Shown: positions 11,801-21,163, counted from the first letter of the stretch. The stretch is 64,000 nucleotides of DNA from Hydrogenophilales bacterium 16-64-40 (GCA_002256995.1 NCGX01000001.1:1-64000); one strand, 5' to 3'. Notes: generated by a model from the sequence alone, not told the origin. Numbers and translations: made by a program.

Positions 11801-11820
11801 CCGGCTCAGCCGGTTTTTTT
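11801..11820 (+). terminator. plus-strand intrinsic terminator overlapping the pssA stop codon
   Basis: CCGGC-TCA-GCCGG followed by seven T on the plus strand. The pssA TGA lies inside the hairpin on the other strand, and there is no U-run in the pssA direction. No plus-strand gene precedes it, so it would end an unannotated transcript or act against antisense transcription. Confidence 0.5.
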
Positions 11821-12567
11821 GCGGTGCGACAGCCGCCACAACGCATCGGCATAACCCGACAGGCCATACAGCGCGAACACGCCGAACAGCACTTCGGGCG
11901 GGCTGGTCGATACCAGGATGAAGGCCAGCACGATCAGCAGGATGACGAAGAAGGGCACGCTTTTCCTGAGGTTGATTTCCTTGCCGCTGTAGAAGCGGAA
12001 ATTGCTGACCATGGTGAGCCCGCCGAACAGCGCAATCGCCGCGGCCAGCCAGCGCACGTCGCCGCCTGCCACGTCGTATTCGACCATCACCCAGACAAAG
12101 CCGGCGATCAATGCCGCCGCAGCCGGACTCGGCAGTCCCTGGAAAAAGCGCTTGTCGGTGACGGTGTCGAGCTGGGTGTTGAAACGCGCCAGCCGCAACG
12201 CCGCGCCGGCGCAATAGACGAAGGCAGCGATCCAGCCGAGCTTGCCCATGCCCTGCAGTGCGAACTCGTAGATCACCAGCGCGGGGGCGACCCCGAACGA
12301 CACCATGTCGGACAGGCTGTCGTACTCTGCACCGAAGGCGCTTTGCGTGTGCGTCATGCGGGCGACCCGGCCATCCAGGCCGTCGAGCACCATGGCGATG
12401 AGAATCGCCACCGCGGCGTACTCGAACTGCTCGTTCATCGCCTGCACGATGGCGTAGAAGCCTGCGAACAGCGCACCCGTGGTGAACAGGTTCGGCAGCA
12501 GGTAAATGCCGCGGTCTCGCATCCGCGGGCGTGTCCTGTCGGTCTTGCGGTGATCAATTTCGAGCAT
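11806..12567 (-). CDS. pssA: CDP-diacylglycerol--serine O-phosphatidyltransferase
   Basis: Makes phosphatidylserine from CDP-diacylglycerol and serine in the inner membrane. The 253-residue protein starts at the ATG at 12567; the frame extends upstream into psd without a better start. The CDP-alcohol phosphatidyltransferase signature DGLDGRVAR...FGAEYDSLSD is present near residue 72, with the catalytic aspartates, and is surrounded by about seven membrane helices (LFTTGALFAGFYAIV, VPFFVILLIVLAFILV, VLFGVFALYGLSGYADAL). Its substrate partner psd lies 13 bp upstream, so both steps to phosphatidylethanolamine are encoded together. Confidence 0.95.
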   Translation of the reverse strand: MLEIDHRKTDRTRPRMRDRGIYLLPNLFTTGALFAGFYAIVQAMNEQFEYAAVAILIAMVLDGLDGRVARMTHTQSAFGAEYDSLSDMVSFGVAPALVIYEFALQGMGKLGWIAAFVYCAGAALRLARFNTQLDTVTDKRFFQGLPSPAAAALIAGFVWVMVEYDVAGGDVRWLAAAIALFGGLTMVSNFRFYSGKEINLRKSVPFFVILLIVLAFILVSTSPPEVLFGVFALYGLSGYADALWRLSHRKKTG

Positions 12568-12580
12568 GGGATTAAAGGGT

Positions 12581-13207
12581 TTACCAGCGAGCGAGTATGG
12601 TACGCCCGCCGGTGACTTTCTGGCCAATCGAGACCTCGGCGCGCGCCGTGGCCGGCAGATAGACGTCCACCCTTGAGCCGAAGCGGATGAAGCCGTAACG
12701 CTGCCCGCGCGCAAGTTGGTCGCCGGTGCGCACGTAGCACAGGATGCGCCGCGCGATCAGCCCGGCGATCTGCACGCTGGTGACGTCGCCGCGCGGCGTC
12801 GCGATGTGGATCGCGTTGCGCTCGTTCTCGGTGGAGGCCTTGTCGAGGTCGGCGTTGACGAAGCTGCCCGGCGTGTACCAGACGCCCTTGACCTCGCCGT
12901 CGACCGGACTCTTGTTGGAATGCACGTTGAACAAGTTCATGAAGACGCTGATCTTCAGCGCCTCGCGATCCAGATATTCGTCTCGGACCTTTTCCACCAC
13001 GACGACGCGGCCGTCGGCCGGCGCGATCACCGCGTCGGCATCCATCGGCGGCACGCGCGCCGGATCACGGAAGAACTGCAGCGCGAACACCGCCCAGATC
13101 CAGAACGGAATCGACCACCAGCCGACGAGCCAGGTCGCGATCAGGGCGGCAGCAAATGCGGCCAGCAGAACCAGCCAGCCCTCGCGGGCGATAAGGGGAT
13201 GCGTCAT
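12581..13207 (-). CDS. psd: phosphatidylserine decarboxylase, short PSD-A type
   Basis: Decarboxylates phosphatidylserine to phosphatidylethanolamine. 208 residues, the short form, with two N-terminal membrane segments ([21 protein letters not shown] and [14 protein letters not shown]) and the sequence [10 protein letters not shown]. The self-processing site is in [14 protein letters not shown]: cleavage between G and S would create the pyruvoyl cofactor, with FGS in place of the LGST of the long form. [12 protein letters not shown] is the conserved histidine region. It precedes pssA by 13 bp, so the pair is probably one transcript. Confidence 0.95.
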   Translation of the reverse strand: MTHPLIAREGWLVLLAAFAAALIATWLVGWWSIPFWIWAVFALQFFRDPARVPPMDADAVIAPADGRVVVVEKVRDEYLDREALKISVFMNLFNVHSNKSPVDGEVKGVWYTPGSFVNADLDKASTENERNAIHIATPRGDVTSVQIAGLIARRILCYVRTGDQLARGQRYGFIRFGSRVDVYLPATARAEVSIGQKVTGGRTILARW

Positions 13208-13225
13208 AAATATCCGGAAATCGGA

Positions 13226-13276
13226 GAGAAGAAAGGGGTGAGGGAAAAGGGCTGATCGCCCCCTCGCCTCACCCCT
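13226..13276 (-). terminator. intrinsic terminator after ilvC
   Basis: Inverted repeat with 10-bp arms, AGGGGTGAGG at 13234-13243 and CCTCACCCCT at 13267-13276, with a further GGG/CCC pairing inside the loop. In the ilvC direction it is followed by TTTCTTCTC. It may separate ilvBHC from psd-pssA. Confidence 0.6.
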
Positions 13277-13292
13277 GACTCGTCACACATAA

Positions 13293-14327
<1,035 letters not shown>

Positions 14328-14352
14328 TTAATTAAAAATGGCTAGATGAAAA

Positions 14353-14844
14353 TCAGATTTTGAGGCTGCGCTCGCCGCGTCCGATGCCAGACGCGCCGGT
14401 GCGAACGGTTTCGATGATGAAGGCGGGATCGATCGCTTGTAGGAAGGCGTCGAGCTTGGAGCCGGCGCCGGTCAGTTCGATGGTGTAGGTCGAATCGGTG
14501 ACGTCGATGATGCGGCCGCGGAAGATGTCGGCGGTGCGCTTCATTTCCTCGCGCCCCAGCCCCACCGCCTTGACCTTGACCAGCATCAGCTCGCGCTCGA
14601 TGTGGCTGCCTTCGGTCAGGTCCATCACCTTGATCACGTCGACCAGCTTGTTCAGCTGCTTGGTGATCTGTTCAATGACATCTTCCGAGCCCACGGTGAC
14701 GATGGTCATGCGCGACAGCGTGGCGTCTTCGGTCGGCGCCACGGTGAGCGACTCGATGTTGTAGGCCCGCGCCGAGAACAGCCCGGCCACGCGCGACAGC
14801 GCGCCGGCCTCGTTTTCCATCAGCAGTGAAATGATGTGGCGCAT
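14353..14844 (-). CDS. ilvH: acetolactate synthase small (regulatory) subunit
   Basis: Regulatory subunit that binds IlvB and gives it valine feedback inhibition. 163 residues: an N-terminal ACT domain (HIISLLMENEAGALSRVAGLFSARAYNIESL, residues about 3-33 opening the domain) and a C-terminal domain including KLDAFLQAIDPAFIIETVRTGASGI. Typical IlvH length. It starts 1 nt after the ilvB stop, so translation is coupled. Confidence 0.97.
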   Translation of the reverse strand: MRHIISLLMENEAGALSRVAGLFSARAYNIESLTVAPTEDATLSRMTIVTVGSEDVIEQITKQLNKLVDVIKVMDLTEGSHIERELMLVKVKAVGLGREEMKRTADIFRGRIIDVTDSTYTIELTGAGSKLDAFLQAIDPAFIIETVRTGASGIGRGERSLKI

Positions 14845-14845
14845 G

Positions 14846-16558
14846 TCAGAGCTCCTCCGCCAGAATCATTTCGGACAGGCCCTTGCCGCCTTCGACCATG
14901 GGGAAGACGTTTTCGGTCTGGTCGGTCTGGAAGTCCATGAACACCAGGCGCTCCTTCAGCGCGGGCGAGAAGGCTTCCTTCAGCGCGGCCTCGACGTCTT
15001 CCGGCTTGTCGATGCGCATGCCGACGTGGCCGTAGGCTTCGGCCAGCTTCACGAAATCGGGCAAGGACTCCATGTAGGACTCGGCGTAGCGGCTGCCGTA
15101 GAAAAACTCCTGCCACTGCCGCACCATGCCCATGTAGCGGTTGTTGAGCGTGACGACCTTGACCGGGATGCGGTACTGCTTGCAGGTGGAGAGCTCCTGG
15201 ATGCACATCTGGATGCTCGATTCGCCGGTGATGCAGGCGACCTGCGCATCGGGGAACGCGAGCTGCACGCCCATGGCATACGGCAGGCCGACGCCCATGG
15301 TGCCGAGGCCACCGGAATTGATCCAGCGGCGCGGCTTGTCAAACTTGTAGTACTGCGCCGCCCACATCTGGTGCTGGCCGACGTCGGAGGTGATGTAGGC
15401 ATCGCCCTTGGTCACTTCCCACAGCTTTTCAACCACGTACTGCGGCTTGATGATGGCACCGCTCTGGTTGTACTTCAGGCAGTTCTTCGAGCGCCACAAT
15501 TCGATCTGCGTCCACCACGAATTCTGCGCGGCGGCATCGGGCTTTTCCTTGGCCAGCTTCAGCAGTTCCAGCATGTCGGTCAGCACGCTCTGCACGTCGC
15601 CGACGATGGGCACGTCAACCTTGACCCGCTTGGAAATCGACGACGGGTCGACGTCGATATGGATGATGCGGCGCTGCTCGCGCGCAAAGTGCGCGGGGTT
15701 GCCGATCACGCGATCGTCGAAGCGCGCGCCGACGGCCAGCAGCACGTCGCAGTGCTGCATCGCCATGTTGGCTTCGTAGGTGCCGTGCATCCCCAGCATG
15801 CCAAGGTTCTGCCGGTCGGTGGCGGGATGCCCGCCCAGCCCCATCAAGGTGTTGGTGATGGGAAAACCGAGCAGGCGGGTGAGTTCGGCCAGCTGCGGCG
15901 AGGCATTGCCCAGCACCACGCCGCCGCCCGCGTAGATCATCGGCCGCTTGGCTTCGAGCAGCATCTGCACCGCGCGCTTCATCTGGCCGCTGTGGCCCTT
16001 GACTACCGGGTTGTAGGAGCGCATCTCGACCGTGGCCGGGTAGACGAATTCGGTGAGGTGAGCGGTCACGTCCTTGGGCACGTCGACCACCACCGGACCC
16101 GGACGGCCGGTGGCGGCGATGATGAAGGCCTTCTTCATCGTCGCCGCCAGGTCCTTGACGTCCTTGACCAGGAAGTTGTGCTTGACGCAGGGGCGCGTGA
16201 TGCCAACGGTATCGACTTCCTGGAACGCATCCAGGCCGATCGCCGGGGTCGGCACCTGGCCGGTGACGACGACGATGGGAATGGAATCCATGTAGGCGGT
16301 GGCAATCCCGGTGACGGCATTGGTGACGCCCGGCCCCGACGTCACCAGCGCCACGCCGACCCGGCCGGTGGCACGCGCATAGGCGTCCGCAGCATGCACG
16401 GCGGCCTGTTCGTGGCGCACCAGCACGTGCTTGAATTTATTCTGCTTGAAGATTTCGTCGTAAATGTTGAGCACGGCTCCGCCGGGATAGCCGAAGACAA
16501 ACTCGACCCCCTCTTCGGCCAGACAACGTACGACGATCTCGGCGCCCGTGGCTTCCAT
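14846..16558 (-). CDS. ilvB: acetolactate synthase large (catalytic) subunit
   Basis: ThDP-dependent enzyme that joins two pyruvates (or pyruvate and 2-oxobutyrate). 570 residues from the ATG at 16558; the frame continues to 16624, but family alignments begin at GAEIVVRCLAEEGVEFVFGYPGGAV. The ThDP glutamate is in RHEQAAVHAADAYAR, the middle FAD domain includes GAHFDDR-type text (GARFDDRVIG), and the C-terminal ThDP motif is GE-S-IQMCIQELSTC...NNRYMGMVRQWQ, where GDx is GES. First gene of ilvBHC. Confidence 0.97.
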   Translation of the reverse strand: MEATGAEIVVRCLAEEGVEFVFGYPGGAVLNIYDEIFKQNKFKHVLVRHEQAAVHAADAYARATGRVGVALVTSGPGVTNAVTGIATAYMDSIPIVVVTGQVPTPAIGLDAFQEVDTVGITRPCVKHNFLVKDVKDLAATMKKAFIIAATGRPGPVVVDVPKDVTAHLTEFVYPATVEMRSYNPVVKGHSGQMKRAVQMLLEAKRPMIYAGGGVVLGNASPQLAELTRLLGFPITNTLMGLGGHPATDRQNLGMLGMHGTYEANMAMQHCDVLLAVGARFDDRVIGNPAHFAREQRRIIHIDVDPSSISKRVKVDVPIVGDVQSVLTDMLELLKLAKEKPDAAAQNSWWTQIELWRSKNCLKYNQSGAIIKPQYVVEKLWEVTKGDAYITSDVGQHQMWAAQYYKFDKPRRWINSGGLGTMGVGLPYAMGVQLAFPDAQVACITGESSIQMCIQELSTCKQYRIPVKVVTLNNRYMGMVRQWQEFFYGSRYAESYMESLPDFVKLAEAYGHVGMRIDKPEDVEAALKEAFSPALKERLVFMDFQTDQTENVFPMVEGGKGLSEMILAEEL

Positions 16559-16594
16559 AAAATGGCAATAAATCAATTCGTTGGTGGACCTGCG

Positions 16595-16624
16595 AGAGTA
16601 ATCGCTTTGCCCTGATCCGGTCAA
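16595..16624 (-). promoter_or_regulatory. candidate sigma-70 promoter for ilvBHC
   Basis: On the minus strand, TTGACC (16619-16624) is followed after about 18 bp by TACTCT (16595-16600). It would start transcription about 30 nt before the ilvB ATG. No leader peptide rich in Val/Ile/Leu and no attenuator hairpin is seen, so classical attenuation looks unlikely. Confidence 0.45.
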
Positions 16625-16707
16625 GAAATCATGCCGCGGCGGTTATCCGGCCGGCTTTCGTGCGCCGCCAGCCGCCCCGGCATCGGGAAAAGCCACCCGG
16701 CAGGCAT

Positions 16708-16736
16708 AAAAAAACCCCTCCGCGCACGGAGGGGTT
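16708..16736 (-). terminator. intrinsic terminator after the DUF2173 gene cluster
   Basis: AACCCCTCCG (16713-16722) pairs with CGGAGGGGTT (16727-16736) around a CGCA loop. Seven A on the left give a U-run for minus-strand transcripts. It is about 65 bp past the stop of the third gene of the cluster. Confidence 0.85.
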
Positions 16737-16799
16737 GTTGCCTGCAACGCACCGCCGCGGCCAAACCGCGGCAAGCGCGCAAGACAAGATCGGCGCCGC

Positions 16800-17135
16800 T
16801 TATTCGTGCGCTGCTTCGCCCAGCGCCCGCATGATTTGATTCAGCGAACCCTGGGCATTCTCGAACATGCAAACCAGGTTGCCTGCGCTGCACACCGTCA
16901 TTCCCTCGCCCTGCACGATCCAGCCCTGCGACGGCGACCAGCCGCCCATCTGGGTAAACAGGGACAGCAGGTCGGTGTTGCCCGACACCATGCGGCGATA
17001 CCATTGGGCGAACTTCGCCAGGCGCTCCATCAGCTCCTGCGACAGCACGCCTTCGGCCTCCATGACCACGCCGTCGTCACGAAAGCGGCACACGGCGGTC
17101 ACGCCGTCGAGGACCAGGATTTTTCTTAGCGACAT
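16800..17135 (-). CDS. DUF2173-family protein, paralogue 1 (last in cluster)
   Basis: 111 residues, cytoplasmic, no membrane segment. The pattern is GVTAVCRFRDDGVVMEAEGVLSQELMERLAKF, then GGWSPSQGWIVQGEGMTVCSAGNLVCMFEN. The repeated signature GW-V-G-x4-VC-x-GN, shared with its two upstream neighbours, fits a roadblock/longin-like alpha-beta fold, which I infer rather than see. Function unknown; the family is common in sulfur oxidisers. It starts 9 nt after the stop of paralogue 2. Confidence 0.75.
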   Translation of the reverse strand: MSLRKILVLDGVTAVCRFRDDGVVMEAEGVLSQELMERLAKFAQWYRRMVSGNTDLLSLFTQMGGWSPSQGWIVQGEGMTVCSAGNLVCMFENAQGSLNQIMRALGEAAHE

Positions 17136-17144
17136 ACGCGCTCC

Positions 17145-17483
17145 TCAGGCCGCCTGGACGGCATTGAAGGAGGCTTCGTAGTCGGCGTCGCGGTTCTTGA
17201 CGACCACACCGCAGTTGCCATTGACGACGACCGACCATTCCAGTCCCACCACCGAGAAGCCCTTGATCGGCTGAAACCCGCTCTGCCCGGTGAGCGCTTC
17301 CCAGCCGCGCGCTTCCATGCCGGCGATCGCCAGGTTGGCGACACACGAGCGGGCCAGCAAATCCAGCACCTGCGGCGTCAGTTCGGTACCCTCGCGCAGC
17401 ACATGCGACTGCAGTTCGCCCTTGTCGCTATAGGTGAACGCCGCCAGCGCGCCCGGCAAATCCATCATTTTTTGCAGATCCAT
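17145..17483 (-). CDS. DUF2173-family protein, paralogue 2
   Basis: 112 residues. The N-terminus LQKMMDLPGALAAFTYSDKGEL aligns with the start of paralogue 3 (VKQLMAIPGVIAAGEYAYRGD). The core is GFQPIKGFSVVGLEWSVVVNGNCGVVVKN, where the Cys of the VC-x-GN motif is replaced by VVNGN, so this copy is the most diverged. It lies 25 bp downstream of paralogue 3 and 9 bp before paralogue 1. Function unknown. Confidence 0.72.
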   Translation of the reverse strand: MDLQKMMDLPGALAAFTYSDKGELQSHVLREGTELTPQVLDLLARSCVANLAIAGMEARGWEALTGQSGFQPIKGFSVVGLEWSVVVNGNCGVVVKNRDADYEASFNAVQAA

Positions 17484-17508
17484 TTCCCTCCCCCTGTTTG
17501 GTATCAGT

Positions 17509-17913
17509 TCAGTACAACGCTTCCTTGGTGTCGCCGCCGAGCCTGGCGTACAGATTGACCAGCAGGTCGTCCTGCACGTCGCCGACCTTGGCGCGCATGA
17601 TGGTCATGACGTCGTTCAGCAATTCGTCGCGGTTTTCGATGAAGGCAAAATAATTGCCCACCGCGCAAACGGACATTTGGTTGCCGCGCACGATCCAGCC
17701 CTGCACCGGGCGGCAGCCGCAGTTTTCGGAAAAGGAATCGACAATCTCGGATTGCATGTTGACCGACAGCGTATTGGCACGGCACATGATCGATGCCATG
17801 CGCGCGAATTCGTCGGTGAGCGCGCCTTCATACGAGAAACGGTCGCCGCGATAGGCATATTCGCCGGCGGCAATCACTCCGGGAATCGCCATGAGTTGCT
17901 TTACGATACGCAT
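17509..17913 (-). CDS. DUF2173-family protein, paralogue 3 (first in cluster)
   Basis: 134 residues from the ATG at 17913; a longer frame to 18036 runs antisense into the RDD gene and has no family similarity. It shows VKQLMAIPGVIAAGEYAYRGDRFSYEGALTDEFARMAS, two cysteines in MCRAN and ENCGCRP, then GWIVRGNQMSVCAVGNYFAFIEN and a C-terminal helix (LLNDVMTIMRAKVGDVQDDLLVNLYARLGG) that the other two lack. No signal peptide. Probably heads a three-gene transcript ending at the terminator near 16708-16736. Confidence 0.75.
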   Translation of the reverse strand: MRIVKQLMAIPGVIAAGEYAYRGDRFSYEGALTDEFARMASIMCRANTLSVNMQSEIVDSFSENCGCRPVQGWIVRGNQMSVCAVGNYFAFIENRDELLNDVMTIMRAKVGDVQDDLLVNLYARLGGDTKEALY

Positions 17914-17990
17914 CCAGCCCCCTCTAATTTTGATTATGGTTGCGATCCAGTGTGGCAAAGTATCGCACCAGTTCGCAATATAGAGCCACC

Positions 17991-18428
17991 ATGCAAGACA
18001 ACGCAATAGCCCCCACCCCGGCACCCTTGCTGGCACGCCTCGCCGCCATGATCTATGAATCGCTGCTCGTCACGGCGGTGTTGTTCGTGGCGTCCTTCAT
18101 CATCATTCCGGTCGTCGGCGAGATGCACGCAGCGTGGCAGCGCCACCTGTTCCAGGTCTACATCGTGGGCGTGCTGTTCGCCTATTTCAGCGCGTTCTGG
18201 CTGCGCAGCGGGCAGACGCTGGCGATGAAGACCTGGCGCATTCGCCTGGTCGACCAGCACGGCGGCCGCATCAGTTTCAAGCAGGCCCTGCTGCGTTTCT
18301 TCATCGCCCTGCTCGGCCTGCTGCTGGCGGGAATCGGCTTCTGGTGGGCGCTCGTCGACCGCGACCGGCAGTTTCTTCACGACCGCATCGCAGGTACCCG
18401 GCTGGTGCGCGTGCCGCGCAAAGCCTGA
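17991..18428 (+). CDS. RDD-family membrane protein
   Basis: 145 residues from the ATG at 17991. The family landmarks are PLLARLAAMIYESLLVTAV (first helix with the R...D-like start), then a second helix FQVYIVGVLFAYFSAFWLRSGQTLAMKTWRIRLVDQHGG, and the third helix FFIALLGLLLAGIGFWWALVDRDRQFLHDRIAGTRLV, with the final HDRIAGT being highly diagnostic. Transport of small solutes has been proposed for some RDD proteins; the substrate is unknown here. The next gene starts 3 nt after its stop. Confidence 0.88.
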   Translation: MQDNAIAPTPAPLLARLAAMIYESLLVTAVLFVASFIIIPVVGEMHAAWQRHLFQVYIVGVLFAYFSAFWLRSGQTLAMKTWRIRLVDQHGGRISFKQALLRFFIALLGLLLAGIGFWWALVDRDRQFLHDRIAGTRLVRVPRKA

Positions 18429-18431
18429 AGC

Positions 18432-18863
18432 ATGAACTGGCGCGACCACCTGCAGCAGCGCCTGCTGGACACCCGGCCCGCAAGCGTGTGCACGCTCGAT
18501 GCCGCCGCCCATCAACTGGTCGGCGATGTGCTGCCCGACACGCCGGTCCGCACGCATGACCCCCTGCCGGACACACCCTGTGCGCTGGCCCTGGGAATCG
18601 ACGCGCTGAACGGCCTGAACGCTCGGCAAGCCCAGCACCTGATCAGCCAGACGCGCCTGTACATCGCCCCGCGCATCCTGCTTGCCGTGCGAATGGATTG
18701 CGCGCTGGACGAGGACATGTTTATCGCCCTCGGCTTTGCGCTGGCCGCAACCGACACGACAGCCAAGGTGCGTATCCATGAATACGACCTCGACACCTAC
18801 AAGACGGTGCCGGACTGGCTCAATGCCCGTTTCTGGGCCAACCCGGAACGCTGGGAGCCCTGA
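18432..18863 (+). CDS. conserved hypothetical protein (DUF6231-like)
   Basis: 143 residues, soluble. The text LALGIDALNGLNARQAQHLISQTRLYIAPRILLAV followed by DEDMFIALGFALAATD and a C-terminal EYDLDTYKTVPDWLNARFWANPERW resembles a small Rossmann-like domain without an evident cofactor loop. I connect it only loosely with DUF6231, found in gamma- and betaproteobacteria. It is 3 nt behind the RDD gene and probably co-transcribed. Confidence 0.65.
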   Translation: MNWRDHLQQRLLDTRPASVCTLDAAAHQLVGDVLPDTPVRTHDPLPDTPCALALGIDALNGLNARQAQHLISQTRLYIAPRILLAVRMDCALDEDMFIALGFALAATDTTAKVRIHEYDLDTYKTVPDWLNARFWANPERWEP

Positions 18864-19002
18864 AGGACGCCGACCGTCTGACCCATGAAAAAAATCGTAT
18901 GCCCTCAAGGTTCGCGATGCCCCGCGTGGCGGACGGACCGCCTGCAATAAGTGACGCCGCTTACGCTACACTGGCCGTTACCCCAAACCCGTCCCGAAGA
19001 CC

Positions 19003-19422
19003 ATGAATTTCACGCCCCACAACGCACTTGAAGAACAGCTCGCCGCCGTCCACGCCGGCACGCTCGATCCCGAGACTTTCGTGCTGCAACTGGTCGACCA
19101 GCAGCTGTTCATGCCGGTGCGCGACGAGAAGAATCCGATCCAGGGCTTCCAGCGCACCACCCAGGCCGAGCCGCTGATCATCGAGGACGAGGATGGCGAG
19201 CGCGTGCTCGTCGTCTTCACCAGCCCCGAGCGCGCCAAGCCATTTGCCGCGCATTACCCCGAGTTCTCGGGTGGCCTGTTGACCGAGTTTTCCTGGCTGC
19301 TGCGCCGCATCGGCGGCGGCGTGCCGATCGCGCTCAACCCGGGCTGGGACATCGGCATGGATCTCGACGCCGACATGGTCGGCCAGCTGATCGCGCAGTT
19401 GCCGCCCGAACATCCGGTCTGA
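19003..19422 (+). CDS. SseB-family protein
   Basis: 139 residues. The N-terminal SseB domain is recognisable by NALEEQLAAVHAGTLDPETFVLQLVDQQLFMPV, the central strand LIIEDEDGERVLVVFTSPERAKPFAAHYPEF, and the closing element GVPIALNPGWDIGMDLDADMVGQL. The domain occurs in enterobacterial SseB and in contractile-system-associated proteins; here it stands alone with no secretion genes near. Function unknown. A 139-bp gap separates it from the upstream gene and 19 bp from glcD. Confidence 0.82.
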   Translation: MNFTPHNALEEQLAAVHAGTLDPETFVLQLVDQQLFMPVRDEKNPIQGFQRTTQAEPLIIEDEDGERVLVVFTSPERAKPFAAHYPEFSGGLLTEFSWLLRRIGGGVPIALNPGWDIGMDLDADMVGQLIAQLPPEHPV

Positions 19423-19441
19423 CCTTTACCGAGCCTTAGCC

Positions 19442-20824
19442 ATGCTGTCCGATCGCGCGCTTGCCGCTTTCCGTTCCGCCCTCGGCGCCGACCGCGTGTT
19501 CGACGACGCCGCCACCCGCGCGGTCTACGCCTGTGACGAAACCCCGCGCCGGGTCGAGCCCGATGCCGTGCTGTTTCCAACCTCGCACGACGAGGTCGCC
19601 GCGCTCGCGCGCATCGCCCACGAACACCGCGTTGCACTGACCCCGCGCGGCGCCGGCTCCGGCAACGTCGGCGGCGCCCTGCCCGCACCCGGCAGCGTGG
19701 TCGTCAGCTTCGAGTGCATGCGGCGCGTGCTCGAATTCGATCCGGCCAACCGCCTGATCATCGTCGAGGCCGGCGTGGTCACCGCGGAAATCGACCGCAT
19801 CGCGCGCAGCGCCGGCCTGTTCTATCCGCCCGACCCCGGCAGCAGCGCGTATTGCCGCATCGGCGGCAACCTCGCGATGAACGCCGCCGGCCCGCGCGCC
19901 GTCAAGTACGGTGTCACCCGCGATTACGTGCTGGGACTGCGCGCCGTCACCGGCGACGGCCGCGAAATCCGCACCGGCTGCCGCACCACCAAGGGCGTCA
20001 CCGGCTACGACCTGACCCGCCTGCTGGTCGGCTCCGGCGGCACCCTCGCCCTCATCACCGAAGCCACCTTGAAGCTGCTGCCGGCGCCGGCGTCCGTCGC
20101 CACCCTGCGCGTGTGCTACGCCAGCAACCGCGCCGCGCTCGACGCGGTCAGCCGCGTCATGCAGCAAGCCGTGCTGCCCTGCGCGCTCGAATTCATGGAC
20201 CAGCGTGCCATCGACGCCATTCGCCCGACCGGCGCGGCGGACGACCTGTCGCCCGGCACGCGGGCCTTGCTGATGGTCGAAGCCGACGGCGCCGCCGAGG
20301 ACGTGCCGCGCCAGATCGCCGCGCTGAAACAAGCACTCGCCGGCGACGGCCTGCTCGGCATCAAGAGCGGCTTCGAACGCGACGAGATCACGCGGCTGTG
20401 GACTGCGCGCAAGTCGCTGTCGCACGCGGTCAAGCGGATCGCCCCGCTCAAGATCAACGAGGACGTGGTGGTGCCGGTGTCGCAGCTCGCCGACTTCGTC
20501 GACTTCATCGACCACACCGCGCACGCCCAACAACTGGCGGTGGTGTCGTTCGGCCACGCCGGCAACGGAAACCTGCACGTCAACCTGATGGTGCACCCCG
20601 ACGATGCCGACGAAATGGAGCGCGCCCGCCTGGCGCACGACGCCATCCTGCTGCGCGTTCTGGCGCTGGGCGGCACCCTGTCGGGCGAGCACGGCATCGG
20701 CACCGAAAAGCGCCGCTTCGTCGGCCGCGAAATCGATTCCCCCACGCTGGACCTGATGCGCGCGATCAAGCTACAGTTCGATCCGCACGGCCTGCTCAAC
20801 CCCGGCAAACTTTTTCCTGATTGA
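19442..20824 (+). CDS. glcD: FAD-linked glycolate/D-lactate oxidase subunit, GlcD type
   Basis: Oxidises glycolate (or a similar 2-hydroxy acid) using FAD. 460 residues: an N-terminal FAD_binding_4 domain with LTPRGAGSGNVGGALPAPGSVVVSF and YPPDPGSSAYCRIGGNLAMNAAGPRAVKYGVTRDYVLGL broken by short inserts, then the C-terminal FAD-oxidase domain with VSFGHAGNGNLHVNL and the C-terminal GEHGIGTEK. In the classical operon glcE and glcF follow; here a tRNA follows, so partners, if any, are encoded elsewhere. In an autotroph it would clear Rubisco-derived 2-phosphoglycolate, which is inference. Confidence 0.9.
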   Translation: MLSDRALAAFRSALGADRVFDDAATRAVYACDETPRRVEPDAVLFPTSHDEVAALARIAHEHRVALTPRGAGSGNVGGALPAPGSVVVSFECMRRVLEFDPANRLIIVEAGVVTAEIDRIARSAGLFYPPDPGSSAYCRIGGNLAMNAAGPRAVKYGVTRDYVLGLRAVTGDGREIRTGCRTTKGVTGYDLTRLLVGSGGTLALITEATLKLLPAPASVATLRVCYASNRAALDAVSRVMQQAVLPCALEFMDQRAIDAIRPTGAADDLSPGTRALLMVEADGAAEDVPRQIAALKQALAGDGLLGIKSGFERDEITRLWTARKSLSHAVKRIAPLKINEDVVVPVSQLADFVDFIDHTAHAQQLAVVSFGHAGNGNLHVNLMVHPDDADEMERARLAHDAILLRVLALGGTLSGEHGIGTEKRRFVGREIDSPTLDLMRAIKLQFDPHGLLNPGKLFPD

Positions 20825-20880
20825 AGTGGCGCGGAGACTTTACAAGCGCGCAAGGCACCAGTAGAATGCGCGGCTTCGTT

Positions 20881-20954
<74 letters not shown>

Positions 20955-20956
<2 letters not shown>

Positions 20957-21116
20957 ACTTCTGGGGCTGATACTGAGTGTCGTAGGGCTGGTTGTTGGAT
21001 TTTGGAAGATGCTGAATGGCAGTGAGAATGCCGAAGTCTGGATCTCGCTGGTACCATTGGGTTTCGTCGGATTGTTGCTCGGCGTCACCTTGACACAGCT
21101 TTCCGATAAACGTTGA
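20955..21116 (+). pseudogene. C-terminal remnant of a small membrane protein abutting the tRNA-Ala 3' end
   Basis: An open frame begins at the CCA end of tRNA-Ala and stops with TGA at 21114-21116. It reads LLGLILSVVGLVVGFWKML, then NGSENAEVWISLVPL, GFVGLLLGVTLTQLSDKR. Two hydrophobic helices, a short polar loop and a charged tail look like genuine protein. No ATG, GTG or TTG lies at the proper place: the first ATG is in the middle, at codon 19, and the 5' end is the tRNA. Either a gene was truncated when tRNA and remnant were joined, or a 35-residue single-helix protein starts at the internal ATG. Confidence 0.5.
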
Positions 21117-21163
21117 CGACGCAAGTCGTGTAGTAAAAATTGGCGGTTCACACCGCCGTCCGG

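Noticed and set aside
14831-16615. 594-codon open frame opposite ilvB
   Set aside because: Antisense shadow; ilvB has ThDP and FAD motifs in order.
16631-16834. Short plus-strand frames in the gap between ilvB and the DUF2173 genes
   Set aside because: They run through the terminator hairpin at 16708-16736 and show no protein features.
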